DNA of 64,000 nucleotides from Erythrobacter ani (GCF_019204025.1 NZ_JAGSPB010000001.1:186001-250000), one strand, 5' to 3'. Numbered from the stretch's first letter, positions 42,390 to 52,069 are shown. Numbers and translations: made by a program. Notes: a model not told the origin generated them from the letters alone.

Positions 42390-43295
42390 ATGCGCATAAT
42401 TTTCATGGGAACGCCCGATTTCGCGGTGCCTGCGCTGTCCGCCATCCATGCAGCCGGTCATGAGATCGCATGCGTCTACACGCAGCCCCCGCGTCCGGCC
42501 GGGCGAGGCAAGAAGCTGCGCCCCTCCCCCGTGCAGGCAAAGGCGGAAGCGCTGGGCATTCCCGTGCGCTCGCCAAAATCGCTAAAGGGCGAAGAAGCAC
42601 AGGCTGACTTTGCTGCGCTCAAAGCCGACGCGGCAGTGGTGGCGGCTTACGGTCTGATCCTGCCGCAAGCGGTGCTGGATGCACCGGCCCATGGCTGCCT
42701 AAACATCCATGCCTCGATCCTGCCGCGCTGGCGCGGGGCTGCGCCGATCCACCGTGCGGTCATGGCAGGCGACGAAGAGACGGGCGTCACGATCATGCAG
42801 ATGGAAGCCGGGCTGGATATAGGCCCCATGCTGCACATCGCGCGCACTCCGATCGAGGACAAGACGACCGGCGAATTGACCGAAGAGCTGGCGGAGCTCG
42901 GCGCAAGCGCGATGGTCGAAGTGCTTGCCGATCTCGGTGGCTATGCTGCACAGCCGCAGGATGAAGCAAACGCCACCTACGCGCCAAAGATCGACAAGGC
43001 GGAGGCGCGAATCGACTGGTCGCGCCCGGCAGGCGAGTTGGTCCGTCATGTGCACGGCCTCGCGCCATTTCCCGGTGCGTGGTTCGATCTCGCGGGAGAT
43101 CGAGTGAAGTTGCTCAAGGCCGAAGCGCGTGATGGCTCCGGCAATCCGGGCACTGTGCTGGACGACGAATTGACGATCGCTTGCGGGGCCGGCGCGCTGC
43201 AACCGCTTCGGCTCCAGCGCGCGGGTAAACCGGCAATGGACCGCAGCGACTTTCTGCGAGGGCGCGCAGTAACCGAAGGGGCAGTACTTTCTTGA
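42390..43295 (+). CDS. fmt: Methionyl-tRNA formyltransferase
   Basis: Fmt formylates initiator Met-tRNA. The 301-residue protein has [10 protein letters not shown] (about 6-15), the catalytic region [20 protein letters not shown] with the conserved Asn and His, then [25 protein letters not shown]. The C-terminal OB-like domain (about 205-301) recognises the tRNA. Its stop codon overlaps the truA TTG start (TTGA). The order recR, fmt, truA and the nearby def is typical of the group, with def and fmt acting as the formylation/deformylation pair. Confidence 0.95.
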   Translation: MRIIFMGTPDFAVPALSAIHAAGHEIACVYTQPPRPAGRGKKLRPSPVQAKAEALGIPVRSPKSLKGEEAQADFAALKADAAVVAAYGLILPQAVLDAPAHGCLNIHASILPRWRGAAPIHRAVMAGDEETGVTIMQMEAGLDIGPMLHIARTPIEDKTTGELTEELAELGASAMVEVLADLGGYAAQPQDEANATYAPKIDKAEARIDWSRPAGELVRHVHGLAPFPGAWFDLAGDRVKLLKAEARDGSGNPGTVLDDELTIACGAGALQPLRLQRAGKPAMDRSDFLRGRAVTEGAVLS

Positions 43296-44062
43296 CCCGC
43301 TTCGCGCTCACTTACGAATTCGACGGCACGCCGTATCAAGGCCTCCAGCGGCAGAAGCACGGGCCGAGCGTGCAGCAGGCCATCGAGGACGCGCTGCATG
43401 CGATCACCGGTGAGGATGCGGTGCTTCATTCGTCAGGCCGTACCGACGCCGGGGTGCACGCGCTCGCCATGCGCAGCCATGTCGATCTGGAGCGTGATAT
43501 CGCCCCCTTCCGGCTAATGGGAGCGATCAACGCGCATCTCCGGCCGCAACCGATTGCGGTGAATGCGTGCGCAATCGTGTCCGAGGATTGGCATGCGCGG
43601 TTTTCCTGCGTCGGTCGCAAGTACCTTTACCGCATCGTCAACCGCCGCGCCCCACTGGCGCTGGCAAAGAACCGCGCATGGCAAGTCGCGCCAAAGCTCG
43701 AGATCGAGGCGATGCAACAAGCTGCAAAATCGCTGATCGGTGAACACGATTTCACCACCTTCCGATCGGTCAAATGTCAGGCGAAGGATCCGGTCAAAAC
43801 GCTCGACCGGCTCGATGTCACGACAGCGGAGGGCCCCTACGGCCCGGAAATCCACATCCATGCCGAAGCGCGCAGTTTCCTGCATCACCAGGTGCGCTCA
43901 ATGGTCGGCTGTCTGAAATTTGTGGGAGCCGGAACTTGGGAGATCGGGCAGGTCGCAGAAGCGCTGGCCGCACGCGATCGTCAGCGATTAGGGCTTAACG
44001 CCCCTCCCCAAGGCCTCTACTTCGTCGAAGCGATCTATCCCGACTCAGGAGAAGAAGAATAA
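43292..44062 (+). CDS. truA: tRNA pseudouridine(38-40) synthase TruA
   Basis: TruA makes pseudouridine at positions 38-40 of many tRNAs. The 256-residue protein has [17 protein letters not shown] (about 4-20), the catalytic aspartate in [13 protein letters not shown] (about 50-62), and [16 protein letters not shown] and [13 protein letters not shown]. The start is TTG at 43292, overlapping the fmt stop codon; no ATG or GTG lies nearby in frame, and GAAGGGG is about ten bases upstream. The end overlaps the oxidoreductase gene as TAATG. Confidence 0.94.
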   Translation: MTRFALTYEFDGTPYQGLQRQKHGPSVQQAIEDALHAITGEDAVLHSSGRTDAGVHALAMRSHVDLERDIAPFRLMGAINAHLRPQPIAVNACAIVSEDWHARFSCVGRKYLYRIVNRRAPLALAKNRAWQVAPKLEIEAMQQAAKSLIGEHDFTTFRSVKCQAKDPVKTLDRLDVTTAEGPYGPEIHIHAEARSFLHHQVRSMVGCLKFVGAGTWEIGQVAEALAARDRQRLGLNAPPQGLYFVEAIYPDSGEEE

Positions 44063-45174
44063 TGACCACGACCGGCAAACAGCTTTTCACCACGCTCGAC
44101 AAGGGCGGAAAACTTACTCTCGAGATCAGCGAGGAAAGCTTCCCGCAGCCCACCGGCAACCAGGTCCTGGTCAAAATGGAGGCCGCGCCGATCAATCCGT
44201 CGGACCTTGCGATCCTCACCAGCGCTGCGGATTTTGACAATGCCGATTACTCTTCCGGCAAAGTCATCGCCGAGATGCCCGAGCCATTCCTTTCAGGACA
44301 GAAGAACCGCCATGGCCAGCGCCTGCCTGCAGGCAATGAAGGGGCCGGTGAAGTGGTCGCGACCGGCGATGGCGACATGGCGAAAGCGCTGATGGGTCAG
44401 CGCGTCGCATGTGTGCCGGGAAATGCGTTCAGCCAGTATGCCATCGCCGATGCGATGATGTGCCTGCCGCTGGGCGATCATTCGAGCGAGGTTGGCGCGT
44501 CCAGCTTCGTCAATCCGATGACAGCATTGGGCTTCGTCGAAACTGCGAAGATGGAAGGGCACGACGCCATCGTGCACCTCGCTGCGGCTTCCAACCTCGG
44601 CCAGATGCTCAACAAGATCGCGCTCGAAGACGGAATGAAGATCGTGAATGTGGTGCGCAAGCAGGAGCATGGCGACCTGCTCAAGGGCATCGGCGCAACC
44701 CACATCGTGAATTCGTCCGACGACGATTACATGAAACAGCTTCGCAGCGCGATCAAGGAAACCGGGGCGTTTCTCGGCTTCGACCCGATCGGCGGCGGTC
44801 AGGCGAGCGACAACGTGCTGAAGGCGATGGAACAGGTCGCAGCGTCGCAAATGGACGAATATTCGCGTTATGGCTCCACGCAGGACAAGAAGATGTACAT
44901 GTACGGGCGGCTCGATCTCAGCCCGACCATCCTGACTCCCAGCTATGGCCTGCAATGGGGCATTTCCGGCTGGCTGCTGACGCCGTTCCTGCAGAAGGCC
45001 GGCATGGAGACCGTCGTCAAAATGCGCACCCGCGTACAGCAGAACCTGACCACGACATTCGCCTCGCATTACAAGGCGAAGGTCAATCTCGAGGAAATGC
45101 TGACCAAGGATGCGATCACGGATTATCGCCAGATGAAAACCGGCGAGAAATATCTGGTCACGCCCTGGGCGTAG
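44062..45174 (+). CDS. Medium-chain dehydrogenase/reductase (zinc-type alcohol dehydrogenase fold)
   Basis: The 370-residue protein has the MDR fold: an N-terminal GroES-like domain (about 20-160; NQVLVKMEAAPINPSDLAIL, GNEGAGEVVATG) and a nucleotide-binding domain (about 170-300; HDAIVHLAAASNLGQMLNKIAL in the glycine-rich position). It lacks the clear catalytic zinc Cys/His set of alcohol dehydrogenases, so it may be a quinone-reductase-like enzyme. Its ATG overlaps the truA stop (TAATG). It is convergent with the asparaginase gene seven bases on. The substrate cannot be determined. Confidence 0.8.
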   Translation: MTTTGKQLFTTLDKGGKLTLEISEESFPQPTGNQVLVKMEAAPINPSDLAILTSAADFDNADYSSGKVIAEMPEPFLSGQKNRHGQRLPAGNEGAGEVVATGDGDMAKALMGQRVACVPGNAFSQYAIADAMMCLPLGDHSSEVGASSFVNPMTALGFVETAKMEGHDAIVHLAAASNLGQMLNKIALEDGMKIVNVVRKQEHGDLLKGIGATHIVNSSDDDYMKQLRSAIKETGAFLGFDPIGGGQASDNVLKAMEQVAASQMDEYSRYGSTQDKKMYMYGRLDLSPTILTPSYGLQWGISGWLLTPFLQKAGMETVVKMRTRVQQNLTTTFASHYKAKVNLEEMLTKDAITDYRQMKTGEKYLVTPWA

Positions 45175-45181
45175 ATTTGTT

Positions 45182-46168
45182 CTAAGGGTTATCGAAAGCG
45201 GCCTGGATTTCTTCCAGGTCGCTTACCCCTTCGCCGAGCAGCAGTTTGAGCAGGATCCGCGATTTCTGCGGATTGAGCGCGCGGGCCGCGACAAAGCGAT
45301 TCGCATCGTCTTCGCCTTCTTCGCGGTCGACGAGCCCTTCATCGACGCGGCTAGCGCGAACGACGACCAAGCCCCGCTGCGCATGTTCAGCCAGTCGCCG
45401 ACGCACGTTTTCGGGCATGTTGCCTTCCCCGGCCCCGGCGACGATAATCCCCTTTGCATCGTCCCCGAGAATTCGATCGACGAGATCCGGCCCGATCCCG
45501 GCAGCCACGTACAGGATTGGCACTTCCGGCAGGTCTTCGCGGTAGCCGAAACGCGCGCCCTCGCCTTCGCGCCATGGATTGCCGAACCATTCCAGAGCGC
45601 TTGGCGTTACCAGAGCGATGCCGCCCCTCGGAAAACCGCGAAACGCATCATCGGTGCCGCGGGTGCGCACCTTTCGCACATCACGGGCGGCAAGCACTCG
45701 GTCACCCATGACGACCAGCACCCCGCGACCGCTCGCACCTGCATCTCCGGCAACGCGCACCGCGTTCACGAAATTGCGCATCCCGTCGCTACCGACAACG
45801 TCCGCGGGGCGCATAGCCCCGACGAGCACTACCGGCTTCGTTGCGGGCAATGTCAGGTCGAGCAGGAATGCGGTTTCTTCGGCCGTATCGGTCCCGTGGG
45901 TAACGATGATCCCATCGACCGCATCATCGGCCATCGCGGCGGTAATCTCGCTATGAAGGCGGGTCCAGATTGCGGGCCCGATATCTTCCGAGCCGATATT
46001 GGCAATTTGCTTGCCGGTAAGCTCCGCCGAAAGCCCGAACTCAGCCGCATCGGCAAGCCAGTCTTCGATGGCGATCTGCCCGGGGCGGTAATCGTGGCGA
46101 GTGGCCGCGCCTGCGATACCGGCAATGGTTCCGCCAGTGGCGAGGACGAGGAGATTGGGTGCGCTCAT
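45182..46168 (-). CDS. Asparaginase-family protein
   Basis: The 328-residue protein matches bacterial L-asparaginase/glutaminase. It shows VLATGGTIAG (about 7-16; catalytic Thr) and VTHGTDTAEETAFLLDLT (about 89-106; second catalytic Thr-Asp pair), then VLVGAMRPADVVGSDGMRN. There is no signal peptide, which fits the cytoplasmic type I or a group-specific form. The reaction would be asparagine to aspartate and ammonia. Whether it prefers asparagine or glutamine is not clear. It is convergent with the oxidoreductase and divergent from the small DUF1328 membrane protein gene. Confidence 0.9.
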   Translation of the reverse strand: MSAPNLLVLATGGTIAGIAGAATRHDYRPGQIAIEDWLADAAEFGLSAELTGKQIANIGSEDIGPAIWTRLHSEITAAMADDAVDGIIVTHGTDTAEETAFLLDLTLPATKPVVLVGAMRPADVVGSDGMRNFVNAVRVAGDAGASGRGVLVVMGDRVLAARDVRKVRTRGTDDAFRGFPRGGIALVTPSALEWFGNPWREGEGARFGYREDLPEVPILYVAAGIGPDLVDRILGDDAKGIIVAGAGEGNMPENVRRRLAEHAQRGLVVVRASRVDEGLVDREEGEDDANRFVAARALNPQKSRILLKLLLGEGVSDLEEIQAAFDNP

Positions 46169-46286
46169 CCGTCCAGCCTTAACGTTGAGCCCCGCATTTC
46201 ACTACCGACAATGTCGCTCCCTCACCCGGTGCGGAACCTTCATGGCGGCCACCAGTTTAAGGCTCTGTCTCTAAAGGAGAATTCCA

Positions 46287-46442
46287 ATGCTGAAATGGGC
46301 CATCATCTTCTTCGTCATCGCCATCGTCGCCGCGATAGTTGGATTCGGAGGTATTGCGGGCGCTGCCACTAACATCGCTTACGTTTTGTTCGTGATCTTC
46401 CTGATCCTTGCGGTGATCGCTTTCCTGCGCCGCGCGACCTGA
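46287..46442 (+). CDS. DUF1328 small membrane protein (YtjA-like)
   Basis: This 51-residue protein reads [19 protein letters not shown] followed by [19 protein letters not shown] and [13 protein letters not shown]. It has two transmembrane helices and the GFGGIAGAA core that marks DUF1328 proteins. These are inner-membrane proteins of unknown role, often linked to envelope or general stress. AAAGGAGAATTCC precedes the ATG, an unusually clear ribosome site. The gene lies alone between the asparaginase gene and tRNA-Val. Confidence 0.9.
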   Translation: MLKWAIIFFVIAIVAAIVGFGGIAGAATNIAYVLFVIFLILAVIAFLRRAT

Positions 46443-46561
46443 CCGCATACATCTGGGCCGTCCTCGATCGCGAGGGCGGTCCAAAACATTACATCAGCGA
46501 TTGCTTTTGCGTTTTTAGCCGCTAGATAGCGCTTTCGCCCGGTCAAGGGCGCCCGTGGTTG

Positions 46562-46637
46562 GGGCGATTAGCTCAGTTGGTAGAGCATCTCGTTTACACC
46601 GAGAGGGTCGGCAGTTCGAGCCTGTCATCGCCCACCA
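46562..46637 (+). tRNA. tRNA-Val (anticodon TAC)
   Basis: The 76-base cloverleaf has acceptor stem GGGCGAT/ATCGCCC, D-arm AGCTCAGTTGGTAGAGC, and anticodon stem TCTCG/CGAGA enclosing TTTACAC, so the anticodon is TAC (46595-46597). The T-arm contains GTTCGAG. The 3' end encodes CCA. The neighbours are core genes and no integrase is adjacent. Confidence 0.95.
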
Positions 46638-46695
46638 CGTTTTTCCAGAAAGTTCTCGATTCGCGTCCTCTGGCGCAAAGCGCGCCGCGATGGGA

Positions 46696-47295
46696 TCATT
46701 CGCCGCCGCCGGAGGATCCGATTGCTTCGGAAATCTGCGCGACCGCTTCCTCGCTGTCCCATTCATATCCGCCCGCGACCCGAAACAGTTCCTTGCCCTC
46801 GCCATCGAACAGGATTGTTAGCGGCATGAGACCGTCTTCGTTCAGGGCCGCATTCAGCGTCGCGTCTTCATCGAGCCATTGTTCGAGATTGGCAAAATCG
46901 CGCTGGGCAAAAAACGGCTCGACCAGCTCCGCCCCGCGCACGTCCTGGCTCACGGTCAGCACTTTCAGATCGTCACCCATCTCGGTTGCGAGCGCGTCCA
47001 GCGTCGGCATCTCGATCACACAGGGTGCGCACCATGTCGCCCACAAATTGAGCAGGACCGGCGTGCCTTTGAGATCGCTCAGGCTCAGCTCAGCCCCGCC
47101 GGGATCAGTAAAGCTGAGGTCCGGCAGCTCCGTCCCCGCCTTGAACCGCACGATCTGACCCGGCAGTGGCGGCGGGGTTGGCGCGCCTCCATTGGCCTCT
47201 GCCGCGTTACCGCGTTGCGCAGTTTCCTCTGGCGCACTATCGCACCCGGCAAGAGCAAGCGCCGAAGCAGCCAAAACGAGTGAAATCCGGATCAT
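46696..47295 (-). CDS. TlpA-like thioredoxin-fold lipoprotein
   Basis: The 199-residue protein has a signal peptide with lipobox ALAGC (cysteine 18), so it should be a periplasm-facing lipoprotein. The thioredoxin-like domain (about 50-190) carries the redox site [17 protein letters not shown] with a C-x-x-C. Such proteins reduce apocytochromes or other periplasmic disulfides. The Ala/Pro-rich linker after the lipid anchor is typical. GAGGAG lies six bases upstream of the ATG. The start shares a CATG with the divergent argH start at 47293-47296, so its promoter must lie within argH. Confidence 0.88.
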   Translation of the reverse strand: MIRISLVLAASALALAGCDSAPEETAQRGNAAEANGGAPTPPPLPGQIVRFKAGTELPDLSFTDPGGAELSLSDLKGTPVLLNLWATWCAPCVIEMPTLDALATEMGDDLKVLTVSQDVRGAELVEPFFAQRDFANLEQWLDEDATLNAALNEDGLMPLTILFDGEGKELFRVAGGYEWDSEEAVAQISEAIGSSGGGE

Positions 47296-48712
47296 GAGCG
47301 ACTCCTCAGACAACGCCGATACCCAGTCGAACACGATGTGGGGCGGCAGGTTCGCCGAAGGGCCTAGCGCGATCATGCGCGAAATCAATGCCTCGATCCC
47401 CTTCGACAAGGCGTTGTGGCGGCAGGATATTGCGGCATCGCAGGCGCATGTCGCGATGCTCGCGGCGCAAGGGATCGTCAGTCCCGAGGACGCCAAGTCG
47501 ATTTCGGATGGCCTGTCCGACATCGCTGCAGAGTATGAAAAGAATGGTGTGCCCGAAGACTGGGACCTTGAAGACATCCACATGACGACCGAGGCGCGGC
47601 TGTCCGATCTCATCGGTCCGGCCGCGGGGCGCCTGCACACCGCGCGGAGCCGCAACGACCAGGTCGCCACCGATTTTCGGCTCTGGGTTCGTGAAGCGAT
47701 CGATCAAATGGATTCCGGCCTCGAGGCGCTGCAACGCGCACTGGTCACTCGGGCGGGCGAGCATTCCAGCACCATCATGCCGGGCTTCACTCACCTGCAA
47801 ACCGCGCAGCCCGTGACCCTCGGCCATCACCTGATGGCGTATTACGAGATGATCCGGCGCGACCGTTCGCGGCTGGCGGGAACGCGCGAGCGGCTCAATG
47901 AAAGCCCGCTGGGCAGCGCCGCGCTTGCCGGAACCGGCTTTCCCATAGACCGCGATGCGACTTCGAGCGCGCTCGGCTTCGACCGACCGACCGCCAACTC
48001 GCTCGATGCTGTATCGGACCGCGATTTCGCGATGGATTACCTGTATGCGGCGAGCGTTTGCGCATTACACCTCTCGCGCTTTGCCGAAGAGCTCATCATC
48101 TGGGCAAGCCAGCCCTATGGCTTCGTCCGGATGCCCGATACCCTTTCGACCGGCAGTTCGATCATGCCGCAGAAGAAGAACCCCGATGCGGCCGAACTCG
48201 TACGCGGGCATGCGGGACGCGTCATTGGCTGCCACACCGCGCTGATGATCACGATGAAGGGCCTTCCCCTCGCCTATTCGAAAGACATGCAGGACGACAA
48301 GCCGCCCGTTTTCGAAGCCGCCGGTCTGATGGCGCTCAGCATCGCGGCGATGACGGGCATGGTCGCGGAAAGCACTTTCAACGCCGATCGGATGCACGAG
48401 GCAGCAGAGCTGGGATATGCAACCGCGACGGATCTTGCCGATTGGCTCGTGACGGACGCTGACATTCCCTTTCGCGAGGCGCATCATATCACCGGCGCGG
48501 CAGTGAAGCTCGCGGAAAAACGCGGATGCGCACTCGATGAACTGCCACTCGCCGACTTGCAGGAAATCGACAGCCGGATCGACAGCCGCGTGTTCGATGC
48601 GCTGAGCGTGGATGCCTCCGTTGCGGCGCGCGCAAGCTATGGCGGAACCGCCCCGGAGCAGGTAGACAGGCAGGTGAAGCGCGCCCGCGCCGAGCTTGGA
48701 ATGGACAGATGA
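47294..48712 (+). CDS. argH: Argininosuccinate lyase
   Basis: ArgH makes arginine and fumarate from argininosuccinate. The 472-residue protein has [20 protein letters not shown] near its start, [17 protein letters not shown], and the fumarase/ASL signature [19 protein letters not shown] (about 292-310), then [15 protein letters not shown]. The start at 47294 overlaps the divergent tlpA-like start. The end overlaps the small lipoprotein gene (ATGA), forming an argH-lipoprotein-lysA transcript. Confidence 0.95.
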   Translation: MSDSSDNADTQSNTMWGGRFAEGPSAIMREINASIPFDKALWRQDIAASQAHVAMLAAQGIVSPEDAKSISDGLSDIAAEYEKNGVPEDWDLEDIHMTTEARLSDLIGPAAGRLHTARSRNDQVATDFRLWVREAIDQMDSGLEALQRALVTRAGEHSSTIMPGFTHLQTAQPVTLGHHLMAYYEMIRRDRSRLAGTRERLNESPLGSAALAGTGFPIDRDATSSALGFDRPTANSLDAVSDRDFAMDYLYAASVCALHLSRFAEELIIWASQPYGFVRMPDTLSTGSSIMPQKKNPDAAELVRGHAGRVIGCHTALMITMKGLPLAYSKDMQDDKPPVFEAAGLMALSIAAMTGMVAESTFNADRMHEAAELGYATATDLADWLVTDADIPFREAHHITGAAVKLAEKRGCALDELPLADLQEIDSRIDSRVFDALSVDASVAARASYGGTAPEQVDRQVKRARAELGMDR

Positions 48713-48948
48713 TGCGTACGGTTTTGCTTTTGGGAATGGGTTTGGCGCTCGCCGCATGCGGTTCGCGGACGCAGCTGACGCCGGTCGAGGGCGCAAGCCT
48801 TCCGGTTGCACCCTACGGCGCGCCCGATCAGCCGACCGCCGAAGAATTGCTTGAACTCAGCACCCTCGCCGCTCCTGAACGCAGTGTCGAATTACGCCGG
48901 CGCAGCGAAGAACGCGAAGACGATCCGTTCGATCTTCCTCCCGAATAA
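48709..48948 (+). CDS. Small lipoprotein between argH and lysA (LptM/YifL-like)
   Basis: The 79-residue protein has a lipoprotein signal with lipobox LALAAC (cysteine at about 17) and a short hydrophilic, acidic tail (about 40-79). In E. coli a small lipoprotein, LptM (YifL), precedes dapF and helps LptD assembly; here the same kind of protein precedes lysA. Similarity is in size, lipobox and genomic setting, not in a motif I can align. The first ATG overlaps the argH stop (ATGA); a second ATG follows at once. Hence it is probably co-translated with argH and lysA. Confidence 0.75.
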   Translation: MMRTVLLLGMGLALAACGSRTQLTPVEGASLPVAPYGAPDQPTAEELLELSTLAAPERSVELRRRSEEREDDPFDLPPE

Positions 48949-48960
48949 ACGAGAATAGCC

Positions 48961-50220
48961 TTGGATCACTTTGCCCTGAAGGACGGCGTGATGCACGCCG
49001 AAGACGTACCGCTGCCACAGATCGCGGAGCAGGTGGGAACGCCCGTTTACGTCTATTCGCGTGCCACGCTGGAACGGCATGCCCGCGTGTTTCGCGAGGC
49101 GCTCAGCGAAGTGCCAGACAAGCTAATCGCCTTCGCGGTCAAATCGAACCCGAACCTCGCGGTGCTCAAAGTGCTGCAAAAACAGGGATATGGCGCCGAT
49201 TGCGTGTCCGTCGGCGAAATGCGCCGCGCGCTGGCAGCCGGAATGGCTCCGGAAATGATCGTTTTCTCGGGCGTCGGCAAGACCGCACGCGAGCTTGCCG
49301 AGGCGCTCGATGCAGGCATTGGCCAGTTCAACATCGAAAGCGAGGAAGAAGGTCTCGAACTCGCGGAAATCGCCGCCAGTATGGGAAAGACCGCTCAATG
49401 TGCCTTGCGCATCAACCCCGACGTCGATGCCGGCACGCATGACAAGATTTCGACCGGCAAGGCGGACAACAAATTCGGAGTCCCCATCGATCAGGCCGGT
49501 CAGATCTTCGGGATGCTCGCGAGCAAGCCCAGCGTGAAACTGCGCGGTGTCGCGGTGCATATCGGCAGCCAGCTTGGCGAACTCGCGCCGCTCGAACGGG
49601 CATTCGAAAAACTCGGCACCCTGGTCAAATCCCTTCGCGGGGCAGGCCATACGATCAGCCATGTCGATCTCGGCGGAGGCCTCGGCGTGCCTTACAAGCG
49701 CGGCGACGAGATGCCCTCGCCTGCCGAGTACGGCGCCATGGTTGCACGCGTCACCAGGGAATGGGGCGTTTCGCTCATCTTCGAGCCCGGCCGTATCATC
49801 GCCGGGAATGCGGGCGTGTTGCTGACCCGCGTAATCCGCGTGAAGCGCGGGCTCAACAATCCGTTCGTGATCGTCGATGCGGCGATGAACGATCTGGCGC
49901 GCCCTGCGCTCTATGGGGCGTATCACGATTTTGCAGCGGTTCAGCCCCGCGGCGCGCAGATGACAGCCAACATCGTCGGCCCGATCTGCGAAACCGGCGA
50001 TACCTTTGCGATGGGCCGCGAATGCGACCTACTTGAAGGAGGCGATCTTGCTGTATTCCGCACAGCCGGGGCCTATGGCGCAACCATGGCGTCCAGCTAC
50101 AATTCGCGCGGCTTCGTCGCCGAGGTGCTTGTCGATGGCGACAAGTTCGCAGTGGTTGCCGACAGGATCGAGGCAAGCGCGATCATGGATGCAGAGCGCG
50201 TGCCCGACTGGCTCGTATGA
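48961..50220 (+). CDS. lysA: Diaminopimelate decarboxylase
   Basis: LysA makes lysine from meso-diaminopimelate with PLP. The 419-residue alanine-racemase-fold protein has the PLP lysine in FAVKSNPNLAVLKVL (about 59-73), SVGEMRRAL, NIESEEEGLEL, HIGSQ, DLGGGLGVPY, the PLP phosphate-binding EPGRIIAGNAGVLLTRV, and CETGDTFA (catalytic Cys). The start is TTG at 48961; no ATG is suitably placed, and the product length matches the family. Its end overlaps the siroheme-related gene (ATGA). Confidence 0.95.
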   Translation: MDHFALKDGVMHAEDVPLPQIAEQVGTPVYVYSRATLERHARVFREALSEVPDKLIAFAVKSNPNLAVLKVLQKQGYGADCVSVGEMRRALAAGMAPEMIVFSGVGKTARELAEALDAGIGQFNIESEEEGLELAEIAASMGKTAQCALRINPDVDAGTHDKISTGKADNKFGVPIDQAGQIFGMLASKPSVKLRGVAVHIGSQLGELAPLERAFEKLGTLVKSLRGAGHTISHVDLGGGLGVPYKRGDEMPSPAEYGAMVARVTREWGVSLIFEPGRIIAGNAGVLLTRVIRVKRGLNNPFVIVDAAMNDLARPALYGAYHDFAAVQPRGAQMTANIVGPICETGDTFAMGRECDLLEGGDLAVFRTAGAYGATMASSYNSRGFVAEVLVDGDKFAVVADRIEASAIMDAERVPDWLV

Positions 50221-51092
50221 GCGGACCGCGACCAGAGATCGGCAGCCTCCCGCTGTTCCACCAGATCGCAGGTCAGAAGGTATTGGTGCTGGGCGAAGGC
50301 GAGACGGCTGAACCCAAGCGGAGACTGGTTCAGCGCGCCGGAGGCATCGTTGTGGACGATATCCAACGCGCGATCGACGAGGGCGTGCGGATCGCTTTTG
50401 TCGCTTATTACGATGCCAAGGCGTGCGAGGCAGCGGCGATCAACCTGCGATGTGCGGGGATGATCGTGAATGTCGTCGACCGGCCGGAACTGTGCGATTT
50501 CACCACACCGAGTATTCTCGACCGAGACCCGCTGCTGATCGCGGTGGGGACCGGAGGAGCGTCGGCGGGCCTCGCGAAGCACATCCGCTTGCGGCTCGAA
50601 CGGCTGCTGCCGCAATCTCTGGGTGCGCTGGCCGAGGCTCTGAAGCGGCTCCGTCCGACCCTGCGCGAGCGCCTTCCCGATGGCGGCGAGCGGCGCAGGG
50701 CCATCGATGCGGCGCTGCGCGAAGGCGGTGCGCTCGACCCGTTCGACCCGGACTCAGCCGAAAGGGCTGACCATTGGGCATCCGGTGAACTCGATAGCGG
50801 CCTCGGCGAAACCGTGGAGTTTGCCATCCGGAGCTCCGACCCCGAAGACTTGACCATAAAGCAGGCGCGCTTGCTGGGAGAGGCCGACGCTGTATGCTGT
50901 GACGGCGACGTTCCGAGCGAAATCATGGCCCGCGCACGAGCTGATGCCGAACGGCTCGTCTGCGAGGGAACCCGCTGCCGGGAAGCGCGAGAGGGAAGCC
51001 GGCAGGCGCATTGCATGCGGTCATCCAGCGCCGCCGAGCAAAATCGCCTGACCGTCATCCTCCGATGGCAGGGTGAAGACCGGCAAGCCTGA
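50217..51092 (+). CDS. Truncated CysG-like siroheme protein (precorrin-2 dehydrogenase/ferrochelatase with SUMT remnant)
   Basis: The 291-residue protein begins with the NAD-binding siroheme-synthase domain: SLPLFHQIAGQKVLVLGEGETAEPKRR (about 10-36) and VDRPELCDFTTPSILDRDPLLIAVGTGGAS (about 88-116). The end (about 197-252) resembles the start of a SUMT methyltransferase domain (SSDPEDLTIKQARLLGEADAV). It is only about 60 residues long, without the GAGPGD glycine-rich loop or the rest of the fold. So dehydrogenase and ferrochelatase activity may remain but SUMT activity is unlikely. It is coupled to lysA by ATGA. Confidence 0.72.
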   Translation: MSGPRPEIGSLPLFHQIAGQKVLVLGEGETAEPKRRLVQRAGGIVVDDIQRAIDEGVRIAFVAYYDAKACEAAAINLRCAGMIVNVVDRPELCDFTTPSILDRDPLLIAVGTGGASAGLAKHIRLRLERLLPQSLGALAEALKRLRPTLRERLPDGGERRRAIDAALREGGALDPFDPDSAERADHWASGELDSGLGETVEFAIRSSDPEDLTIKQARLLGEADAVCCDGDVPSEIMARARADAERLVCEGTRCREAREGSRQAHCMRSSSAAEQNRLTVILRWQGEDRQA

Positions 51093-51094
51093 GG

Positions 51095-52069
51095 CTACGC
51101 CGCCTGCGCCAGCGGGATTTCGACCTCGGCAAAATAACGCGCCATCGCTTCGACCGAACGCTCGCTCAAGGCGATGAACGCACGCCGTTTATCCGATCTG
51201 TCCGCGACCCGTTCGAAGATACCGCTTTCGACCATCTGCTTGACCCAGCGCAGCGCAGTGGTCGCCGGAACACCCGCTGCGATGCAGAGGGACGTTACCG
51301 ATACCCGCTTGTGCTCCGCGTGCGCTGCCGTGAGGTCGAGCAGCATATCCCACGCCGGGTCTGCAAACAGCTCTCCATCGAAAAACCGCGCGCGTGCCTG
51401 CCGCGCCGCGAGCATCTGCCGGACCATGCGCGGGTCGGGCAGCGGCGGATAAGCAGACCTGGCACCCAAACCCTTGTCGCCGGGCAGCGGTTCGCCCGCA
51501 CCGCGAAATTCGCGCTTGTAATCGCTCAGACGCTGCGGTTTCGGCGCATCGGACAGGGATATCCGGTCAAGTTCCTGCGCAATGCCATCCACCTGCTGTG
51601 ATAGCCGCAGCAACGCCATCCTATCTTCCTCGCTCATTTCGCGCGCGCGCGAACCCGAAACATTCGCGAGGGTTCGGCCCACGGCGACCACGCGTTCGGC
51701 CCGGCTTGGCTCGACCAGTATCTGCGGCCGTGACTGATCGAGGACCGCAAAAATATCGTCCAGCGCCTCAAGCGAAGTGACCACGATCAATTCCGCACCG
51801 GATCGCGCAATTCGCATATCGAGCCGCGCCAAGGATGCGAGCACACTGCCATCCAGCACCGGGCAATCGACCATCACCACATCGCCCAGCAAGGTGATCG
51901 GTCCATCGAGTAGCGCGGCAATCTCCCCGCCATCAACGGTGCGAAACCCGGCTCCTGTCAGATCCTCCGCGATTTCCGCCCGCATTCGAGGCCGGTCGGC
52001 GAAAATCGCGACCCGCGCAGGCAACCCAGCGGAATCCCGCGCCACATCATACGTAAAATCGTCTGCCAT
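51095..52069 (-). CDS. Winged-helix regulator with receiver-like N-terminal domain
   Basis: The 324-residue product has an N-terminal receiver-like fold (VAIFADRPRMRAEIAEDLTGAGFRTVDGGE, about 18-47) without a clear phospho-acceptor aspartate. A helical linker follows, then a winged-helix DNA-binding segment of MarR type near the C-terminus (KRVSVTSLCIAAGVPATTALRWVKQMVESG and RRAFIALSERS, about 250-310). GAGG is eight bases upstream of the ATG at 52069, better placed than earlier in-frame codons at 52087 and 52123. It is convergent with the CysG-like gene and divergent from the ECF sigma gene. Family name and ligand are not assigned. Confidence 0.7.
   Translation of the reverse strand: MADDFTYDVARDSAGLPARVAIFADRPRMRAEIAEDLTGAGFRTVDGGEIAALLDGPITLLGDVVMVDCPVLDGSVLASLARLDMRIARSGAELIVVTSLEALDDIFAVLDQSRPQILVEPSRAERVVAVGRTLANVSGSRAREMSEEDRMALLRLSQQVDGIAQELDRISLSDAPKPQRLSDYKREFRGAGEPLPGDKGLGARSAYPPLPDPRMVRQMLAARQARARFFDGELFADPAWDMLLDLTAAHAEHKRVSVTSLCIAAGVPATTALRWVKQMVESGIFERVADRSDKRRAFIALSERSVEAMARYFAEVEIPLAQAA

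Noticed and set aside
46562-46637. tRNA-Val as an integration site for an island
   Set aside because: The flanks are core genes on both sides; there is no integrase and no repeated 3' end of the tRNA in the window that I can see.
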